Positions 45,495-56,651 are shown, counted from the stretch's first letter. The stretch is DNA of 64,000 nt from Chryseobacterium bernardetii (GCF_003815975.1 NZ_CP033932.1:682001-746000); one strand, 5' to 3'. Program-made: numbers and translations. Notes: generated from the letters alone by a model not told the origin.

Positions 45495-45825
45495 ATTTTC
45501 TTAATGACTTCGTTGCCCTAAAGCTTGCTATTACATAATAGGCTACAAACACCATTGAAAACTTCAAAATGGAAGGAATAGCAAGTTCGAGTTTAAAAAA
45601 TAAAGTTCCTGCTAAAACCAGAACAGCCATCACTACAAAAGACAGTCCAAGTTTTTTAGGCAATGTAAAATCCGGAGTATCCAGATAATAAGCTGTGCCC
45701 CATGCAGCACCGAAGGCAATGGCATAATAAATTTCCAGGCCGATATTATCTGAACTTACAAAGAAATAATTGATAAGGAAGCTTACAACGGTTCCCAACG
45801 CGAAATATATCAAAGCTTTTTGCAT
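45493..45825 (-). CDS. small integral membrane protein
   Basis: 110 residues with four hydrophobic segments (ALIYFALGTVVSFLINYFF, IYYAIAFGAAWGTAYYL, LGLSFVVMAVLVLAGTLFF, FSMVFVAYYVIASF) and short loops. ATG 45825 (MQKALIYFALG) was chosen; a frame extending 28 codons upstream would run through the TACTTTTG promoter box on the minus strand at 45843-45850. I do not recognise a family. Probably an inner-membrane protein; no function is proposed. Confidence 0.65.
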   Translation of the reverse strand: MQKALIYFALGTVVSFLINYFFVSSDNIGLEIYYAIAFGAAWGTAYYLDTPDFTLPKKLGLSFVVMAVLVLAGTLFFKLELAIPSILKFSMVFVAYYVIASFRATKSLRK

Positions 45826-45842
45826 ATCTGTAAAATATGGTG

Positions 45843-45850
45843 CAAAAGTA
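45843..45850 (-). promoter_or_regulatory. -7 box of the small membrane protein
   Basis: The minus strand reads TACTTTTG (TAnnTTTG), 17 bp before the chosen ATG. Confidence 0.55.
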
Positions 45851-46046
45851 GAAATTTTAATTTGAGTAATTAAGGATATATCAAATTCTAAACAAAATCT
45901 GCAAGTCATTTTTAATTCTGTAACTACCGAACCTTTCGTCTTTTAAATTCTTAAACCTAAAAATGGGGGCATTTTATTAAATAGAACACCACAAATACAT
46001 GATAGTCAATACTATAAAATCAAACACAAGGTTCTTTTTTTATTAT

Positions 46047-46054
46047 TATATTTG
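46047..46054 (+). promoter_or_regulatory. -7 box of the fused mutase gene
   Basis: TATATTTG matches TAnnTTTG, 27 bp before the ATG. Confidence 0.5.
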
Positions 46055-46081
46055 AAAACTTAGAAACTTTCTAGAATTTTT

Positions 46082-49000
46082 ATGGAAACCCAAAAATATA
46101 CTCCAACCAACAAGGTAAGAATCGTAACAGCGGCGTCATTGTTTGACGGGCATGATGCTGCGATCAATATTATGCGTCGTGTCATCCAGGGAACCGGATG
46201 TGAAGTGATTCACTTAGGGCATGACAAATCAGCAGAGGAAGTTGTGAATACAGCAATCCAGGAAGATGCCAATGCGATTGCATTAACTTCATATCAGGGA
46301 GGTCACAATGAATATTTCAAATATATCTATGATCTTTTAAGAGAAAAAAACTCGCCACAAATCAAAATTTTTGGTGGCGGAGGCGGTGTTATCCTTCCGG
46401 AAGAGATCAAAGATCTGATGTCCTATGGAATTGACAGAATCTACTCGCCGGATGACGGACGTGAGCTTGGCCTTCAGGGAATGATTGATGACCTGGTGCA
46501 CCGTTCCGACTTTGCTACCGGAAAAGATGTTACGGCTAAAGATTTAGAAAATATCAGCTTTGAAAATCCATCAAGCATTGCACAGATTATTTCTGCTGTT
46601 GAAAACTTTTCTGATGAAAAGCCAGAACTGGTAAAAGCAATTGATGAGAAATCAAAAGAATTAAATATCCCTATCATTGGTATTACAGGAACGGGAGGTG
46701 CCGGAAAATCATCTTTAACGGATGAGCTGGTAAGACGTTTCCTGCGTTCAAATACTAATAAAAAAATTGCGATCATCTCTATTGACCCTTCGAAGAAAAA
46801 AACAGGAGGAGCTCTTCTTGGAGACAGGATTCGTATGAATGCCATTAATGATCCAAGAGTTTATATGCGTTCAATGGCTACGAGAGAAAACAACGTTTCT
46901 GTTTCTCCATTCATTCATTCTGCATTAAATGTATTGAAACTGGCTCATCCGGATGTGATCATCCTTGAAACTTCAGGAATCGGGCAGTCTGGTTCAGAAG
47001 TTTCTGACTTTGCAGATGTTTCTATGTATGTAATGACTCCTGAATATGGAGCGTCTACTCAGTTGGAAAAAATCGACATGTTAGATTATGCTGATCTGGT
47101 GGCTTTAAATAAATCTGATAAACGTGGTGCTCTTGACGCGCTTCAGGCTGTAAGAAAACAGTTCCAGAGAAACCATCTTTTATGGGAAAGCCCATTGGAG
47201 GATATGCCTGTATATGCTACAAAAGCATCTCAGTTCAATGACCATGGAACCACAGAGCTTTATAACAGACTGGTTTCCAAAGTCAATGAAAAATTTACAG
47301 ACTTAGGACTTAAAACTTTCGTTGAGCAGGAAATTACAGATGAAGTAACCATCATTCCTCCCAAAAGAGTACGTTACCTTTCTGAAATTGTTGAAAACAA
47401 TAAACAGTATGACGCCAATGTTGAAAAGCAGGCCGAGCTTGCCAGAAAAATGTATCATATTGAAGGGGTAAAAAATATTATTTCCAATGAAGCTTTAGAT
47501 ACTGAATATCAAAAAGCTGAAAAGGAACTTCAGCAGGAGAATATTGACTTCCTGAAAACATGGGATGATACGAAGAAAGCTTTCCATGCAGAGTTTTATT
47601 CCTACTTTGTAAGAGGAAAAGAAATTAAGGTAGAGACTTCTACAGAATCTTTATCTCATTTAAGGATTCCAAAAATTGCCTTACCGAAATACAATGATTG
47701 GGGGGATCTGATTAAATGGAAAGGCCAGGAAAACCTTCCGGGAAGCTTCCCTTATACTGCCGGAATCTATCCGTTCAAAAGAACGGGTGAAGACCCAACA
47801 AGGATGTTCGCAGGAGAAGGTGGCCCGGAAAGAACCAACAGAAGATTCCATTATGTATCTGCAGAAATGCCGGCAAAACGACTGTCTACAGCTTTTGACT
47901 CTGTAACGCTATACGGGCAGGATCCTGCTTTACCACCGGATATCTATGGTAAGATCGGTAATGCGGGAGTTTCTATTGCTACGCTGGATGATGCTAAAAA
48001 ACTATATTCAGGTTTTGATCTGGTAAATGCATTAACTTCAGTTTCAATGACGATCAACGGACCTGCTCCTATGCTTTTAGCTTTCTTTATGAATGCTGCC
48101 ATTGACCAGAATGTTGAGAAATATATTAAAGAAAACGGATTAGAAGCTAAAGTTGAAGCTAAGCTTAAAGAAAAATTTGATGATAAAGGCTTGGAAAGAC
48201 CGAAGTATAACGGTGAACTTCCGCCATCCAATAACGGATTGGGATTACAGCTTTTAGGATTAACAGGTGATGAAATTATCCCTGCTGATGTATATGCTGA
48301 AATTAAGGCAAAAACAATTGCTACTGTTCGTGGTACTGTTCAGGCTGATATTTTAAAGGAGGATCAGGCTCAGAATACCTGTATCTTCTCTACCGAATTT
48401 GCCCTGAGATTAATGGGTGATGTTCAGGAATACTTCATTAAGGAAAAAGTAAGAAACTTCTACTCTGTTTCCATTTCCGGTTATCACATTGCTGAAGCGG
48501 GTGCCAACCCGGTTTCTCAGCTTGCATTTACATTAGCAAACGGTTTCACTTATGTGGAATATTACCTGTCCAGAGGAATGGATATCAATGATTTTGCTCC
48601 GAACCTATCTTTCTTCTTCTCTAACGGTATTGACCCTGAATATTCAGTGATCGGGCGTGTGGCAAGAAGAATCTGGGCAAAAGCCATGAAATTGAAATAT
48701 GGTGCAGATGAAAGAAGCCAGATGCTGAAATACCACATTCAGACATCAGGACGTTCTCTTCACGCTCAGGAAATTGATTTCAATGATATCAGAACTACGC
48801 TTCAGGCGCTTTACGCGATTTATGATAACTGTAATTCGCTTCACACGAATGCTTACGATGAAGCGATTACCACTCCTACAGAACAGTCTGTAAGAAGAGC
48901 AATGGCTATTCAGTTAATTATTAACAAAGAATTAGGGCTGGCTAAAAATGAAAACCCGCTTCAGGGATCTTTCATTATCGAAGAGCTGACTGATCTTGTG

Positions 49001-49429
49001 GAAGAGGCTGTTTATGCAGAATTTGACAGAATTACTGAAAGAGGCGGTGTATTGGGAGCTATGGAAACCATGTATCAGCGTTCTAAGATCCAGGAAGAAT
49101 CCATGCATTACGAATGGCTGAAACATACTGGAGAATATCCGATCATCGGAGTAAATACTTTCCTTGGAAAAGACGGCTCTCCAACGGTGCTTCCAGGAGA
49201 GGTTATCCGTTCCACTGAAGAGGAAAAGCAGGCACAGATTGAAGCCCTTCACAACTTCCAGAAAGCCAACGAAGGAAAATCTGAAGAAGCTTTGAAAAAA
49301 CTTCAGCATGCAGCCATCAACCAGCAGAACTTATTTGAAGTGATGATTGATGCGGTTAAATTCTGTTCTTTAGGACAGATCACCAATGCTTTATTTGAAG
49401 TGGGTGGTAAGTACAGAAGAAATATGTAA
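46082..49429 (+). CDS. icmF: fused isobutyryl-CoA mutase / G-protein chaperone
   Basis: 1115 residues, the length of IcmF. Residues about 10-145 are the B12-binding domain, with FDGHDAAI placing the cobalt-ligating His near 24. Residues about 195-420 are the MeaB-like GTPase with Walker [10 protein letters not shown] (near 203-211) and NKSD. Residues about 560-1115 are the mutase barrel ([58 protein letters not shown]). It interconverts isobutyryl-CoA and n-butyryl-CoA, possibly also isovaleryl/pivaloyl-CoA, with its own chaperone to load and guard cobalamin. The gene stands alone, without acyl-CoA dehydrogenase or ligase neighbours. Confidence 0.93.
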   Translation: METQKYTPTNKVRIVTAASLFDGHDAAINIMRRVIQGTGCEVIHLGHDKSAEEVVNTAIQEDANAIALTSYQGGHNEYFKYIYDLLREKNSPQIKIFGGGGGVILPEEIKDLMSYGIDRIYSPDDGRELGLQGMIDDLVHRSDFATGKDVTAKDLENISFENPSSIAQIISAVENFSDEKPELVKAIDEKSKELNIPIIGITGTGGAGKSSLTDELVRRFLRSNTNKKIAIISIDPSKKKTGGALLGDRIRMNAINDPRVYMRSMATRENNVSVSPFIHSALNVLKLAHPDVIILETSGIGQSGSEVSDFADVSMYVMTPEYGASTQLEKIDMLDYADLVALNKSDKRGALDALQAVRKQFQRNHLLWESPLEDMPVYATKASQFNDHGTTELYNRLVSKVNEKFTDLGLKTFVEQEITDEVTIIPPKRVRYLSEIVENNKQYDANVEKQAELARKMYHIEGVKNIISNEALDTEYQKAEKELQQENIDFLKTWDDTKKAFHAEFYSYFVRGKEIKVETSTESLSHLRIPKIALPKYNDWGDLIKWKGQENLPGSFPYTAGIYPFKRTGEDPTRMFAGEGGPERTNRRFHYVSAEMPAKRLSTAFDSVTLYGQDPALPPDIYGKIGNAGVSIATLDDAKKLYSGFDLVNALTSVSMTINGPAPMLLAFFMNAAIDQNVEKYIKENGLEAKVEAKLKEKFDDKGLERPKYNGELPPSNNGLGLQLLGLTGDEIIPADVYAEIKAKTIATVRGTVQADILKEDQAQNTCIFSTEFALRLMGDVQEYFIKEKVRNFYSVSISGYHIAEAGANPVSQLAFTLANGFTYVEYYLSRGMDINDFAPNLSFFFSNGIDPEYSVIGRVARRIWAKAMKLKYGADERSQMLKYHIQTSGRSLHAQEIDFNDIRTTLQALYAIYDNCNSLHTNAYDEAITTPTEQSVRRAMAIQLIINKELGLAKNENPLQGSFIIEELTDLVEEAVYAEFDRITERGGVLGAMETMYQRSKIQEESMHYEWLKHTGEYPIIGVNTFLGKDGSPTVLPGEVIRSTEEEKQAQIEALHNFQKANEGKSEEALKKLQHAAINQQNLFEVMIDAVKFCSLGQITNALFEVGGKYRRNM

Positions 49430-49459
49430 GCATATCCCTGACTTCAGGAACTATAAATT

Positions 49460-49491
49460 AAAACCTCAAAGAAATTCTTTGAGGTTTTTTT
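49460..49491 (+). terminator. icmF terminator
   Basis: AAAACCTCAAAGAA / TTCTTTGAGGTTTT, a 14-bp complementary pair followed by T. Confidence 0.85.
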
Positions 49492-49521
49492 GTATTTTTA
49501 ATATCACAAAACTAAATAATC

Positions 49522-50400
49522 ATGAAGAAGGAATTCCAAATTAAAGAGCCTTGCTACGCTGCCCGGGAAAATATGCAGGAAATTCCCGGTGGAAGCTTTT
49601 GCGGCCATTGCGCAAAAAAAGTATATGACCTTTCAGATAAAACAGATGATGAAATTAAATTATTACTACAATCCAACTCATCTGTGTGTGGAAGAATTCA
49701 GGCCCAGCGGTTATATATTCCGGAAGAAAAATCAGAAACTCCAAACAACTTTTTTCAACTTCCATTTAGAAAAATAGCCAGCGGAATCTTCCTCTCTATT
49801 TTATTTACCTCGAACCTCACCGCACAAAAAAAGAAAATTGACACCTTGGGTAGTGCGGAGATCCAGGGAATGGTTATGGTTGCTCACAGACCAGGAAACG
49901 AAGAGTATGATTATCCTGAAACTGCAGCAAACCGAAAGCTCGAAGTAAAACCTTCAGGAGATACAGAAAACCTCATCCGGTATCAGTTTATTACCATTCT
50001 TACTCCTTCTAAAAGACACTGTTCCAGCCATTCACTTAAAAATTCTATTAATATTCCTGCAGATGATGTAAAAACAAGCAATATATTTGTTTTTGAGGGA
50101 GCAGATTCTCATAACAGAGTGAATGATAACAAATATTTTCTTTTTGTCAATAAAAGACATATTAAAGATGATGGTACACTGAATCTAAATCTGGATCAGG
50201 CGAAACAGTTTCCTTTTAATCCTAAAAATAAAGAGTTCATTTATTTTCTGGATGGTGAGGAAATTACGAAAAAAGAGTTTGAGCAATACCAGAAAGATAA
50301 TAAGATTGATTCTTATTTTCTCCCTGAAATCTATGCAGAAGAGCTCTTTGGTCCTGATTATTATTTTGAAAACGGAGCTATTGTGGCCTATCGGAAATAA
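49522..50400 (+). CDS. membrane protein with N-terminal four-cysteine domain
   Basis: 292 residues. The first ~60 hold CYAARENMQ, SFCGHCAKKVYDLSDKTDDEI and SSVCGR (Cys 11, 27, 30, 56), a spacing that suggests a metal-binding knuckle; I have seen this FCxxCxKxVxDLS type of domain in other flavobacterial proteins, without known function. A membrane segment lies at about 83-101 (RKIASGIFLSILFTSNL). The remaining ~190 residues would be outside the cytoplasm, with no recognised motif. It probably forms a unit with the next gene, 33 bp downstream, which is exported. There is no clear promoter box. Confidence 0.62.
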   Translation: MKKEFQIKEPCYAARENMQEIPGGSFCGHCAKKVYDLSDKTDDEIKLLLQSNSSVCGRIQAQRLYIPEEKSETPNNFFQLPFRKIASGIFLSILFTSNLTAQKKKIDTLGSAEIQGMVMVAHRPGNEEYDYPETAANRKLEVKPSGDTENLIRYQFITILTPSKRHCSSHSLKNSINIPADDVKTSNIFVFEGADSHNRVNDNKYFLFVNKRHIKDDGTLNLNLDQAKQFPFNPKNKEFIYFLDGEEITKKEFEQYQKDNKIDSYFLPEIYAEELFGPDYYFENGAIVAYRK

Positions 50401-50433
50401 GGATACATAAACACATCACAAAAGGCAATTATT

Positions 50434-51468
50434 ATGAAAAACTACTTCAAAAGACTTTTATTTTTAGCAGTTTTCTTCTCTGTAGCAATGATATGCGCTC
50501 AAAAGAAACCTGAAGAATTCACGATCAGTCTTCCCACAAAAAAGCTGGATAAAAGTTACTATAAGACCATTAGGGTCATTGACCGCAGAATGGACACCAC
50601 CTCATTGGGAACCGTTCGGAAGGGGCTTTTAAACAATCCTGCTAATCTGTTGGCTTCCCGAACTCTTTCCGACCAATTTCAGGATGTTTTAAACAATCTT
50701 AATGGAGAGAATACAGAAAGCGGTACTTTAGTTTTATATCTCAGGCAACTTTCGTTTGCCGAAGTAGCGGCTCATGGCTATTTTTATTTCCAGGGATTTC
50801 TGTTTTCAAAAAATAAAGATGGTTCTTATTCTTTGTTAGATCAGGTGAGTCAGGCCATTGACCATAAGGCCAAATCTGATGTTACTAAAGAAATCCTGCA
50901 GAAAGGAAGTGATTTTATTGTTGACTTTATAGCAACAAATGCTTCTGAAAAGCCACAATCCGTTAATCATTATACTTATGAGCAAATTAAAGATTTTGAG
51001 GGAATTGCCAAGGAATCTGTCAGTCTTTATCACTCTCCGGAATTAAAAGATGGAGTCTATAATGATTATCAATCCTTAAAAGACCAACAGCCCAATAAAG
51101 AAATTTCCCGTGTAAAGTTTTATGGTAATGCTCCGAAAATTGTCAGAATCTATGAAACAGTGAACGGTGAAGAAAAGGAGATTAAAAAGGACGGCATCTA
51201 TGCTATTATTTACAAAGGTGAACTTTATATCTATCTTTCTATGGAAAACCTGTTTACCAAAGCTGAAAAAAAAGATAATGACTACTATTTTACAGGGAAA
51301 ATAAAGGCGGATCCCAATTCACCTTATCTGATGGCAACTCCTGCATTTCCTTATGGCGGCGGTATTGGAATTTCTTTCACTGCCAATCCCATTACTCCTT
51401 TTGAAATGAAAATTGACTATTTTAACGGAGACTTTATCCCTATCAGAGAAGTTGAAAGTAAAAAGTAA
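50434..51468 (+). CDS. exported protein of unknown function
   Basis: 344 residues with a signal peptide (MKNYFKRLLFLAVFFSVAMICAQ). The mature part is of mixed beta/alpha character (for example TKKLDKSYYKTIRVIDRRMD, GTLVLYLRQLSFAEVAAHGYF, PKIVRIYETVNGEEKEIKKDG). I recognise no family or catalytic site. It follows the four-cysteine membrane protein with a short gap, so co-expression is likely. A strong terminator closes the pair. Confidence 0.65.
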   Translation: MKNYFKRLLFLAVFFSVAMICAQKKPEEFTISLPTKKLDKSYYKTIRVIDRRMDTTSLGTVRKGLLNNPANLLASRTLSDQFQDVLNNLNGENTESGTLVLYLRQLSFAEVAAHGYFYFQGFLFSKNKDGSYSLLDQVSQAIDHKAKSDVTKEILQKGSDFIVDFIATNASEKPQSVNHYTYEQIKDFEGIAKESVSLYHSPELKDGVYNDYQSLKDQQPNKEISRVKFYGNAPKIVRIYETVNGEEKEIKKDGIYAIIYKGELYIYLSMENLFTKAEKKDNDYYFTGKIKADPNSPYLMATPAFPYGGGIGISFTANPITPFEMKIDYFNGDFIPIREVESKK

Positions 51469-51536
51469 ATTTGGTTTGAAACTTGAAAAGGAGACTAAAA
51501 ATTTGTTTTAGACATATAACGGCCCAAACTCTTTAA

Positions 51537-51576
51537 AAAAATGAAAACCACAGAATCATCTGTGGTTTTCATTTTT
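51537..51576. terminator. bidirectional terminator between the 50434 gene and the M16 protease gene
   Basis: A perfect 18-bp stem with a 4-nt loop (51537-51554 with 51559-51576), core AACCACAGA, with A and T tracts at both ends. Confidence 0.9.
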
Positions 51577-51588
51577 AGCTATTTTAAA

Positions 51589-54321
51589 TTATTTCTTGTT
51601 GAAATCTCCTGCGAAAACAGAAGTAAGTTTATCTTCACTTATATATTTCTTAAGAACATCATTTACCTGGCTTACCTTTAAGGCTGAAACTTTTGCTTCA
51701 AGTGTATCATAGTCTTCCAACGGAATACCATACTGAAGCTGAGAGTTTACAAGCCCCATCAGAGTACTGTCATTTCCTAAGCTTGTTTTTCTTGAAGTTA
51801 ACCACGAAGTCAGATTAGATTTAAATTCTTCTTCAGTAAATCCTTCTTTTACAGCTTTGTTTACTTCTTCTTTCAGCGCTTTGTTTACTGCATCTTTTTT
51901 TGTTGGATTAAAGAATGCATACCAACCCCAAGATGCTACATTATTATCTGCCGGCACACCCATATATGAGCCTGCGCCATAGCTGATCCCTTCTTTTTCA
52001 CGAAGTCTCATAGGAATTCTTGCGGTCATAAAGCCACCGCTGCCTAACATTTCATTAGCAATCAGCAATGCTGGATAATCCGGGCTCTTTCTGTCCATAG
52101 AGAAGCTGATTTTTCCAACAGCAGCTCCGTTTTCTTTATCCGGAGTTAAATAGATCTTATCTTCTTTTTTGGTTGCAAAAAGCTCAGGCTTGATCTGTTC
52201 ATAGTTAGATTTTGAGTTCCATTTTCCAAATGTATTTTCCATTAAAGAAGACGCTGTTTTAGAGTCTATATCTCCAATCATGGTTCCTACTCCGTTATTA
52301 CTTCCTATAATCGTATTGTAAAAATCTACAAGCTCCTGTCTTTTGATTGTTTTATTAGCCTCAATCTGCTCTTTGAATGATGGAGTATAATAAATACTTT
52401 GTTTAGGATAGTTTTCTGTAATTTTTCCAATTTCTGTAAATGCCAATGCCTGCGGATCATTTAAAGAGCCTTCCAAATACGTATTGTATTCATTAACGGT
52501 TTTTGCTAATTCTGCTTCAGGGAAATTAGATTCTGTAAGGATTTCTTTCATCAGATCCATTACTTTCGGCAAATGCTCTTTGTATGTACTTACATTAGCT
52601 GATAATGTTTGCCCTTTGAATGAAAAACTAATGGAAGATTTCCACTGGTCCAGCATATCCTGAATCTGCTCCTTCGTATGGGATTTAGTACCGGTTTTCA
52701 TTACCTGCGCCATTAAAGCTCCTATCTGGGATTTTCCACTTAAGTCTTTAGCATTACTTACAGGGAAGCGGAAGCTGCCTAATACTTTCCCTCCTTTAAT
52801 TTCTTTTTTGATAACGCCATACTTCATCCCGTTGCTTAATTTCCCTTCAGAAAGGTTAGCTTTCAGGTTTTTAATGCTTGCTTCAAATGGAGCCACTTCT
52901 TTTTCTAAAGCCTTTCCTTTATAATCTTTTGTTAGCGTTGCAATCTGGTCATCAGAATACTCAATATTCTTAACTCTTATTTCATCTTTAGCAGGTACGA
53001 ATACACCTACCGTCCTGTTGTTCGTTTTAAAGTATTTATCAGCAACTCTCTGAATATCGGCCAAAGTAAGCTTTTCAACATTATCACGATATAACATTCC
53101 TAATTTATAACTTCCAGCACCTACAATCTCAGTAAGCCCGATTGCAAAATTGATCGTATTATTTTTTGTATTTTCAATTTGCTTTAAAATTTTAGCTTTG
53201 GCTCTTGCAACATCCTGTTCCGTATACTTGATGGTTGAAACTTTATCCAGCTCCGTTCTGAATTCATTTTCTACCGCTTTTACATCCTTATCTGCAGGAA
53301 CTTCCAAACCGAAGTACATGAAGGCAGCGTCTCTCACTGTTGGCTGATAAGAATAAACGGAAGCTGCTTTATGAGAATCAATCATAGCTTTATATAGGTA
53401 TCCTGAAGGATCTGCCGTTAAAATTTCCGATAATGCATCTAATGCTGCATAGTCTTTATCTGCATAAGGTGCCGTGTGGTATAATGCGCCTACAATTTTA
53501 CTGTCTCCTGAACGTTTCAACTCTACAAAACGTTCTCCATCCTGGGCTGGTTCAACAGTATAGGTTTGATCCAAAACTCTTGAAGGTCTCGGAATTACTG
53601 AGAAATACTGGGAAATATAATTTAAGGCCTGTTTTTCATCAAACTTCCCTGCTACAACAAGGGTTGCATTGTCTGGCTGATAATGTTTCTCATAGAATTT
53701 TCTAAGGGTTGGGGCTTTTACTCTTTCAATATCTTCTTTACTTCCGATGGTACTGTTCCCATAGTTATGCCATAAATAAGCAGTGGATACTATACGCTCC
53801 ATCAGAACCGAACCAGGGTTATTTTCCCCAATTTCAAATTCATTTCTTACTACAGAGAATTCTTTATCCAGGTCAGACTGAAGAATTGTAGCATTAACCA
53901 TTCTGTCAGCTTCCATTTCTAAAGCCCATTTCAGGTTCTCATCACTGGAAGGGAAAATTTCGTAATAATTTGTTCTGTCGTACCAGGTGGTACCATTGGC
54001 ATCTCCTCCCTTATCAGACAGTTGTTTTTTTATATCACCTAATTTCTTAGTACTTTTAAATAACATATGTTCCAGTAAGTGGGCCATTCCTTTTTCTCCG
54101 TATCCTTCATGCTTAGAGCCTACATTGTAAATGATGTTCACCACCATATTACTTTGTGAGGCATCTGGAATTAAAAGGACTTTCATTCCGTTACTCAAGG
54201 TATACTCCTTTACCCCTTCTGTATTACTTACAAATTTTGGAGCTTCGGCTTTCTGCGAAAATAAAGGCGTTGCAATTCCTGTAAAAAATAGGACAGCTGT
54301 CCCAACCAATAGATTTTTCAT
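51589..54321 (-). CDS. exported M16 (pitrilysin-type) zinc metalloprotease
   Basis: 910 residues with a signal peptide (cleavage near LFSQ, residue 23). The N-terminal half has the inverted zinc motif HLLEH (His 81 and 85) in GMAHLLEHMLFKST and the downstream Glu in EFSVVRNEFEIGENN. The C-terminal half is a second M16 domain without the HxxEH motif, as in two-domain M16 proteases, where it helps form the chamber. The size and signal suggest a periplasmic protease degrading small peptides. It is transcribed alone. Confidence 0.92.
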   Translation of the reverse strand: MKNLLVGTAVLFFTGIATPLFSQKAEAPKFVSNTEGVKEYTLSNGMKVLLIPDASQSNMVVNIIYNVGSKHEGYGEKGMAHLLEHMLFKSTKKLGDIKKQLSDKGGDANGTTWYDRTNYYEIFPSSDENLKWALEMEADRMVNATILQSDLDKEFSVVRNEFEIGENNPGSVLMERIVSTAYLWHNYGNSTIGSKEDIERVKAPTLRKFYEKHYQPDNATLVVAGKFDEKQALNYISQYFSVIPRPSRVLDQTYTVEPAQDGERFVELKRSGDSKIVGALYHTAPYADKDYAALDALSEILTADPSGYLYKAMIDSHKAASVYSYQPTVRDAAFMYFGLEVPADKDVKAVENEFRTELDKVSTIKYTEQDVARAKAKILKQIENTKNNTINFAIGLTEIVGAGSYKLGMLYRDNVEKLTLADIQRVADKYFKTNNRTVGVFVPAKDEIRVKNIEYSDDQIATLTKDYKGKALEKEVAPFEASIKNLKANLSEGKLSNGMKYGVIKKEIKGGKVLGSFRFPVSNAKDLSGKSQIGALMAQVMKTGTKSHTKEQIQDMLDQWKSSISFSFKGQTLSANVSTYKEHLPKVMDLMKEILTESNFPEAELAKTVNEYNTYLEGSLNDPQALAFTEIGKITENYPKQSIYYTPSFKEQIEANKTIKRQELVDFYNTIIGSNNGVGTMIGDIDSKTASSLMENTFGKWNSKSNYEQIKPELFATKKEDKIYLTPDKENGAAVGKISFSMDRKSPDYPALLIANEMLGSGGFMTARIPMRLREKEGISYGAGSYMGVPADNNVASWGWYAFFNPTKKDAVNKALKEEVNKAVKEGFTEEEFKSNLTSWLTSRKTSLGNDSTLMGLVNSQLQYGIPLEDYDTLEAKVSALKVSQVNDVLKKYISEDKLTSVFAGDFNKK

Positions 54322-54448
54322 GTGTTTTATTTTAAATCTGTTTAATTTTGAGTGTTTTCATGTCTATTATATTAATTAGACTCTAAAAATCACCGGAATG
54401 TTACAAATTTTGTCATAAAATTGCAGTATTAAAAGAAATTTAGAGTAA

Positions 54449-55159
54449 ATGAAGCCTAAAGCCTTATTCAACTGGAGCAGCGGAAAAGATTCTGCATTGG
54501 CTCTTTACAAAATTTTACAGGATGATGAATATGAAGTAAAAACTTTATTAACCAGTATTAATAAAGAGTTTCAAAGGATTTCCATGCATGGTGTTCATGT
54601 TCTTCTTTTGGAACGGCAAGCTTCTCATCTTGGTATTCCTCTGACAAAAATGGAGCTTCCAAAAGAACCTTCTATGGAGGAATATCAGAGGATCATGAAT
54701 ACCACAATGAATGAAATACAGGCCCAAGGTATTACCCATTCTATTTTCGGGGATATTTTTCTTGAGGATCTTCGCCAATACAGAGAAAAACAATTAAACA
54801 CCATCGGTATACAAGCTGTATTCCCTCTTTGGAAACAAAATACTTCTGACCTCATCCGCGAATTTCTGAAATTGGGATTCAAAACAATTGTAACCTGTGT
54901 GAACGGAATGTATCTGGACAAAAGCTTTGCCGGAAGAGTCATTGATCAGCAGTTTCTGGATGACCTTCCTAAAAATGTAGATCCCTGTGGAGAAAATGGA
55001 GAATTCCATACCTTTACGTTTGACGGGCCTATTTTTAAAAACCCTGTTCAGTTTGAAATCGGAGAAACGGTGAAAAAAACTTATCCCAAGCCGAAATCTA
55101 ATCCGGAAGACCGGGATGAAGAGTATGTTTTCTGGTTCTGTGACCTGCTCCCTACATAA
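54449..55159 (+). CDS. ATP-pyrophosphatase of the diphthine-ammonia ligase family
   Basis: A 236-residue N-type ATP pyrophosphatase. The PP-loop is NWSSGKDSALALYKIL at the N-terminus. Further family blocks are FGDIFLEDLRQYREKQL and DPCGENGEFHTFTFDGPIF. Eukaryotic and archaeal members amidate diphthine on EF-2; bacteria lack diphthamide, so the bacterial enzyme must act on something else. The start is the first ATG. The downstream gene is convergent. Confidence 0.85.
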   Translation: MKPKALFNWSSGKDSALALYKILQDDEYEVKTLLTSINKEFQRISMHGVHVLLLERQASHLGIPLTKMELPKEPSMEEYQRIMNTTMNEIQAQGITHSIFGDIFLEDLRQYREKQLNTIGIQAVFPLWKQNTSDLIREFLKLGFKTIVTCVNGMYLDKSFAGRVIDQQFLDDLPKNVDPCGENGEFHTFTFDGPIFKNPVQFEIGETVKKTYPKPKSNPEDRDEEYVFWFCDLLPT

Positions 55160-55241
55160 TCTGAAACCAGATTTTAGCTACTAATGAACGAATAAACATA
55201 GAGTATAGATAAATTTATGGGTGCATTAGCAGCAATTCAAT

Positions 55242-56651
55242 TTATTTTAACTGTTCGATAGTGCTGTTCATCATATCAAATATCAGCTGAACATCTGTCT
55301 CATTTGTTTTCCAGTTAACAAAAGCTGCCCGGATTCCATTATGCTGATTATAAAATGTAGGAGTCATGAAAACTTTCCCGGTATTATTCAATATTTCAAG
55401 GAATTTCCCTACCTCATCCTGTTTTGTATCATCTTTTAAAGTAAAACATACCGTATTAAGACGCACAGGGGCTAAGAGTTTAAAATCATTGCTGTTTTCA
55501 ATAAGCCTTCCGAAATTTCTGGCCAAAGAAACATTATTTTCAACAATATCTCTATATCCTTCTTTTCCATAAGCCATTAAGGAAAACCATGCAGGAAGAG
55601 CTTTCAGTCGTCTTGAATTCTCAGGAAGAAAATTTAAATAACTGAAGTTATCCAAAGGATCACCTAAGTAAGGTGCATTGGAGTTTTGGAAAGTTTCTAC
55701 CTGTAAAACTTTATATTGTTCTTTTACCAGAAATAAAGCACTTTCATAAGGAACGTTCAGCCACTTATGGCAGTCTATGGTAATACTGTCTGCATATTCC
55801 CAACCTTCAACAAGGTGTTTATAATGTTCTGAGCAGGCAGCAAAACCACCAAATGCAGCATCAATATGCCACCAGAAATTATATTGTTCCTTTAGTTTTT
55901 TGATCTCTGTGAAATCATCAAAATCAACGGTATTTACAGTTCCCCCGCTGGAAATTAGTATAAATGGTTCATTATCCAGTGTGGTGATCTGTTCTTTCAG
56001 ATCTTTAATAGAAATAGCCTCACGGTCATTGCCGTCCGTTTTAATCTTTATAATATTATTGCTTCCCATTCCTAAAAGTGACAATGACTTTATAGAAGAT
56101 GAATGAGGTGTTGCAGTAAGTACTTTAATTGTTTCATAAATACCTTCTTTGGCAATATCGCGGCCTTTTTCTTTCCCTAACCATTGGCGGCCCACTGCGA
56201 GGCAGGTGAAATTTGACATTGTAGCCCCAGTAACGAAACCACCAAGAAAACTATCCGGAAGTTCCAGGAGTTCCAAAATAAGCTTAATAGCCTCAAATTC
56301 TACATTAGCAGAAATATCTCCCTGCCCTTTTCCAGACTTGGGATTCTGATCATAAATAGTAGTCAGCCAATCTCCTGCAATAGATGCCGGGGTAGAACCT
56401 CCGGTTACAAATCCCAGATATCTTGGACCTGAAGCCCCTACCATGATAGGTTCAAACCTTTCATTAAATATTTTAATGGTTTCTTCAGTTCCATGGCCAT
56501 ATTCGGGAAGATTTACAGGTTCCGGTACAAAAGGATTATTGATAGAGGTAGGTCTGTCCGCGAGAGCATTCAGATATTCTGTTCCCTGCTTTTTTATAAT
56601 GTCCAATAGATGGCTGATGTTCACTGAATCATTTTTCAAATGCTCTTTCAT
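55242..56651 (-). CDS. PLP-dependent group II amino acid decarboxylase family
   Basis: 469 residues. GFVTGGSTPASIAGDWLTTI and FVTGATMSNFTCLAVGRQWL form the N-terminal fold. FWWHIDAAFGGF places the pyridine-binding Asp near 264, and TIDCHKWLNVPYESALFLVK carries the Schiff-base Lys 296. The family includes aromatic-amino-acid, glutamate and aspartate decarboxylases; the substrate cannot be told from sequence alone. A TACATTTG box lies on the minus strand about 25 bp upstream. Confidence 0.88.
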   Translation of the reverse strand: MKEHLKNDSVNISHLLDIIKKQGTEYLNALADRPTSINNPFVPEPVNLPEYGHGTEETIKIFNERFEPIMVGASGPRYLGFVTGGSTPASIAGDWLTTIYDQNPKSGKGQGDISANVEFEAIKLILELLELPDSFLGGFVTGATMSNFTCLAVGRQWLGKEKGRDIAKEGIYETIKVLTATPHSSSIKSLSLLGMGSNNIIKIKTDGNDREAISIKDLKEQITTLDNEPFILISSGGTVNTVDFDDFTEIKKLKEQYNFWWHIDAAFGGFAACSEHYKHLVEGWEYADSITIDCHKWLNVPYESALFLVKEQYKVLQVETFQNSNAPYLGDPLDNFSYLNFLPENSRRLKALPAWFSLMAYGKEGYRDIVENNVSLARNFGRLIENSNDFKLLAPVRLNTVCFTLKDDTKQDEVGKFLEILNNTGKVFMTPTFYNQHNGIRAAFVNWKTNETDVQLIFDMMNSTIEQLK

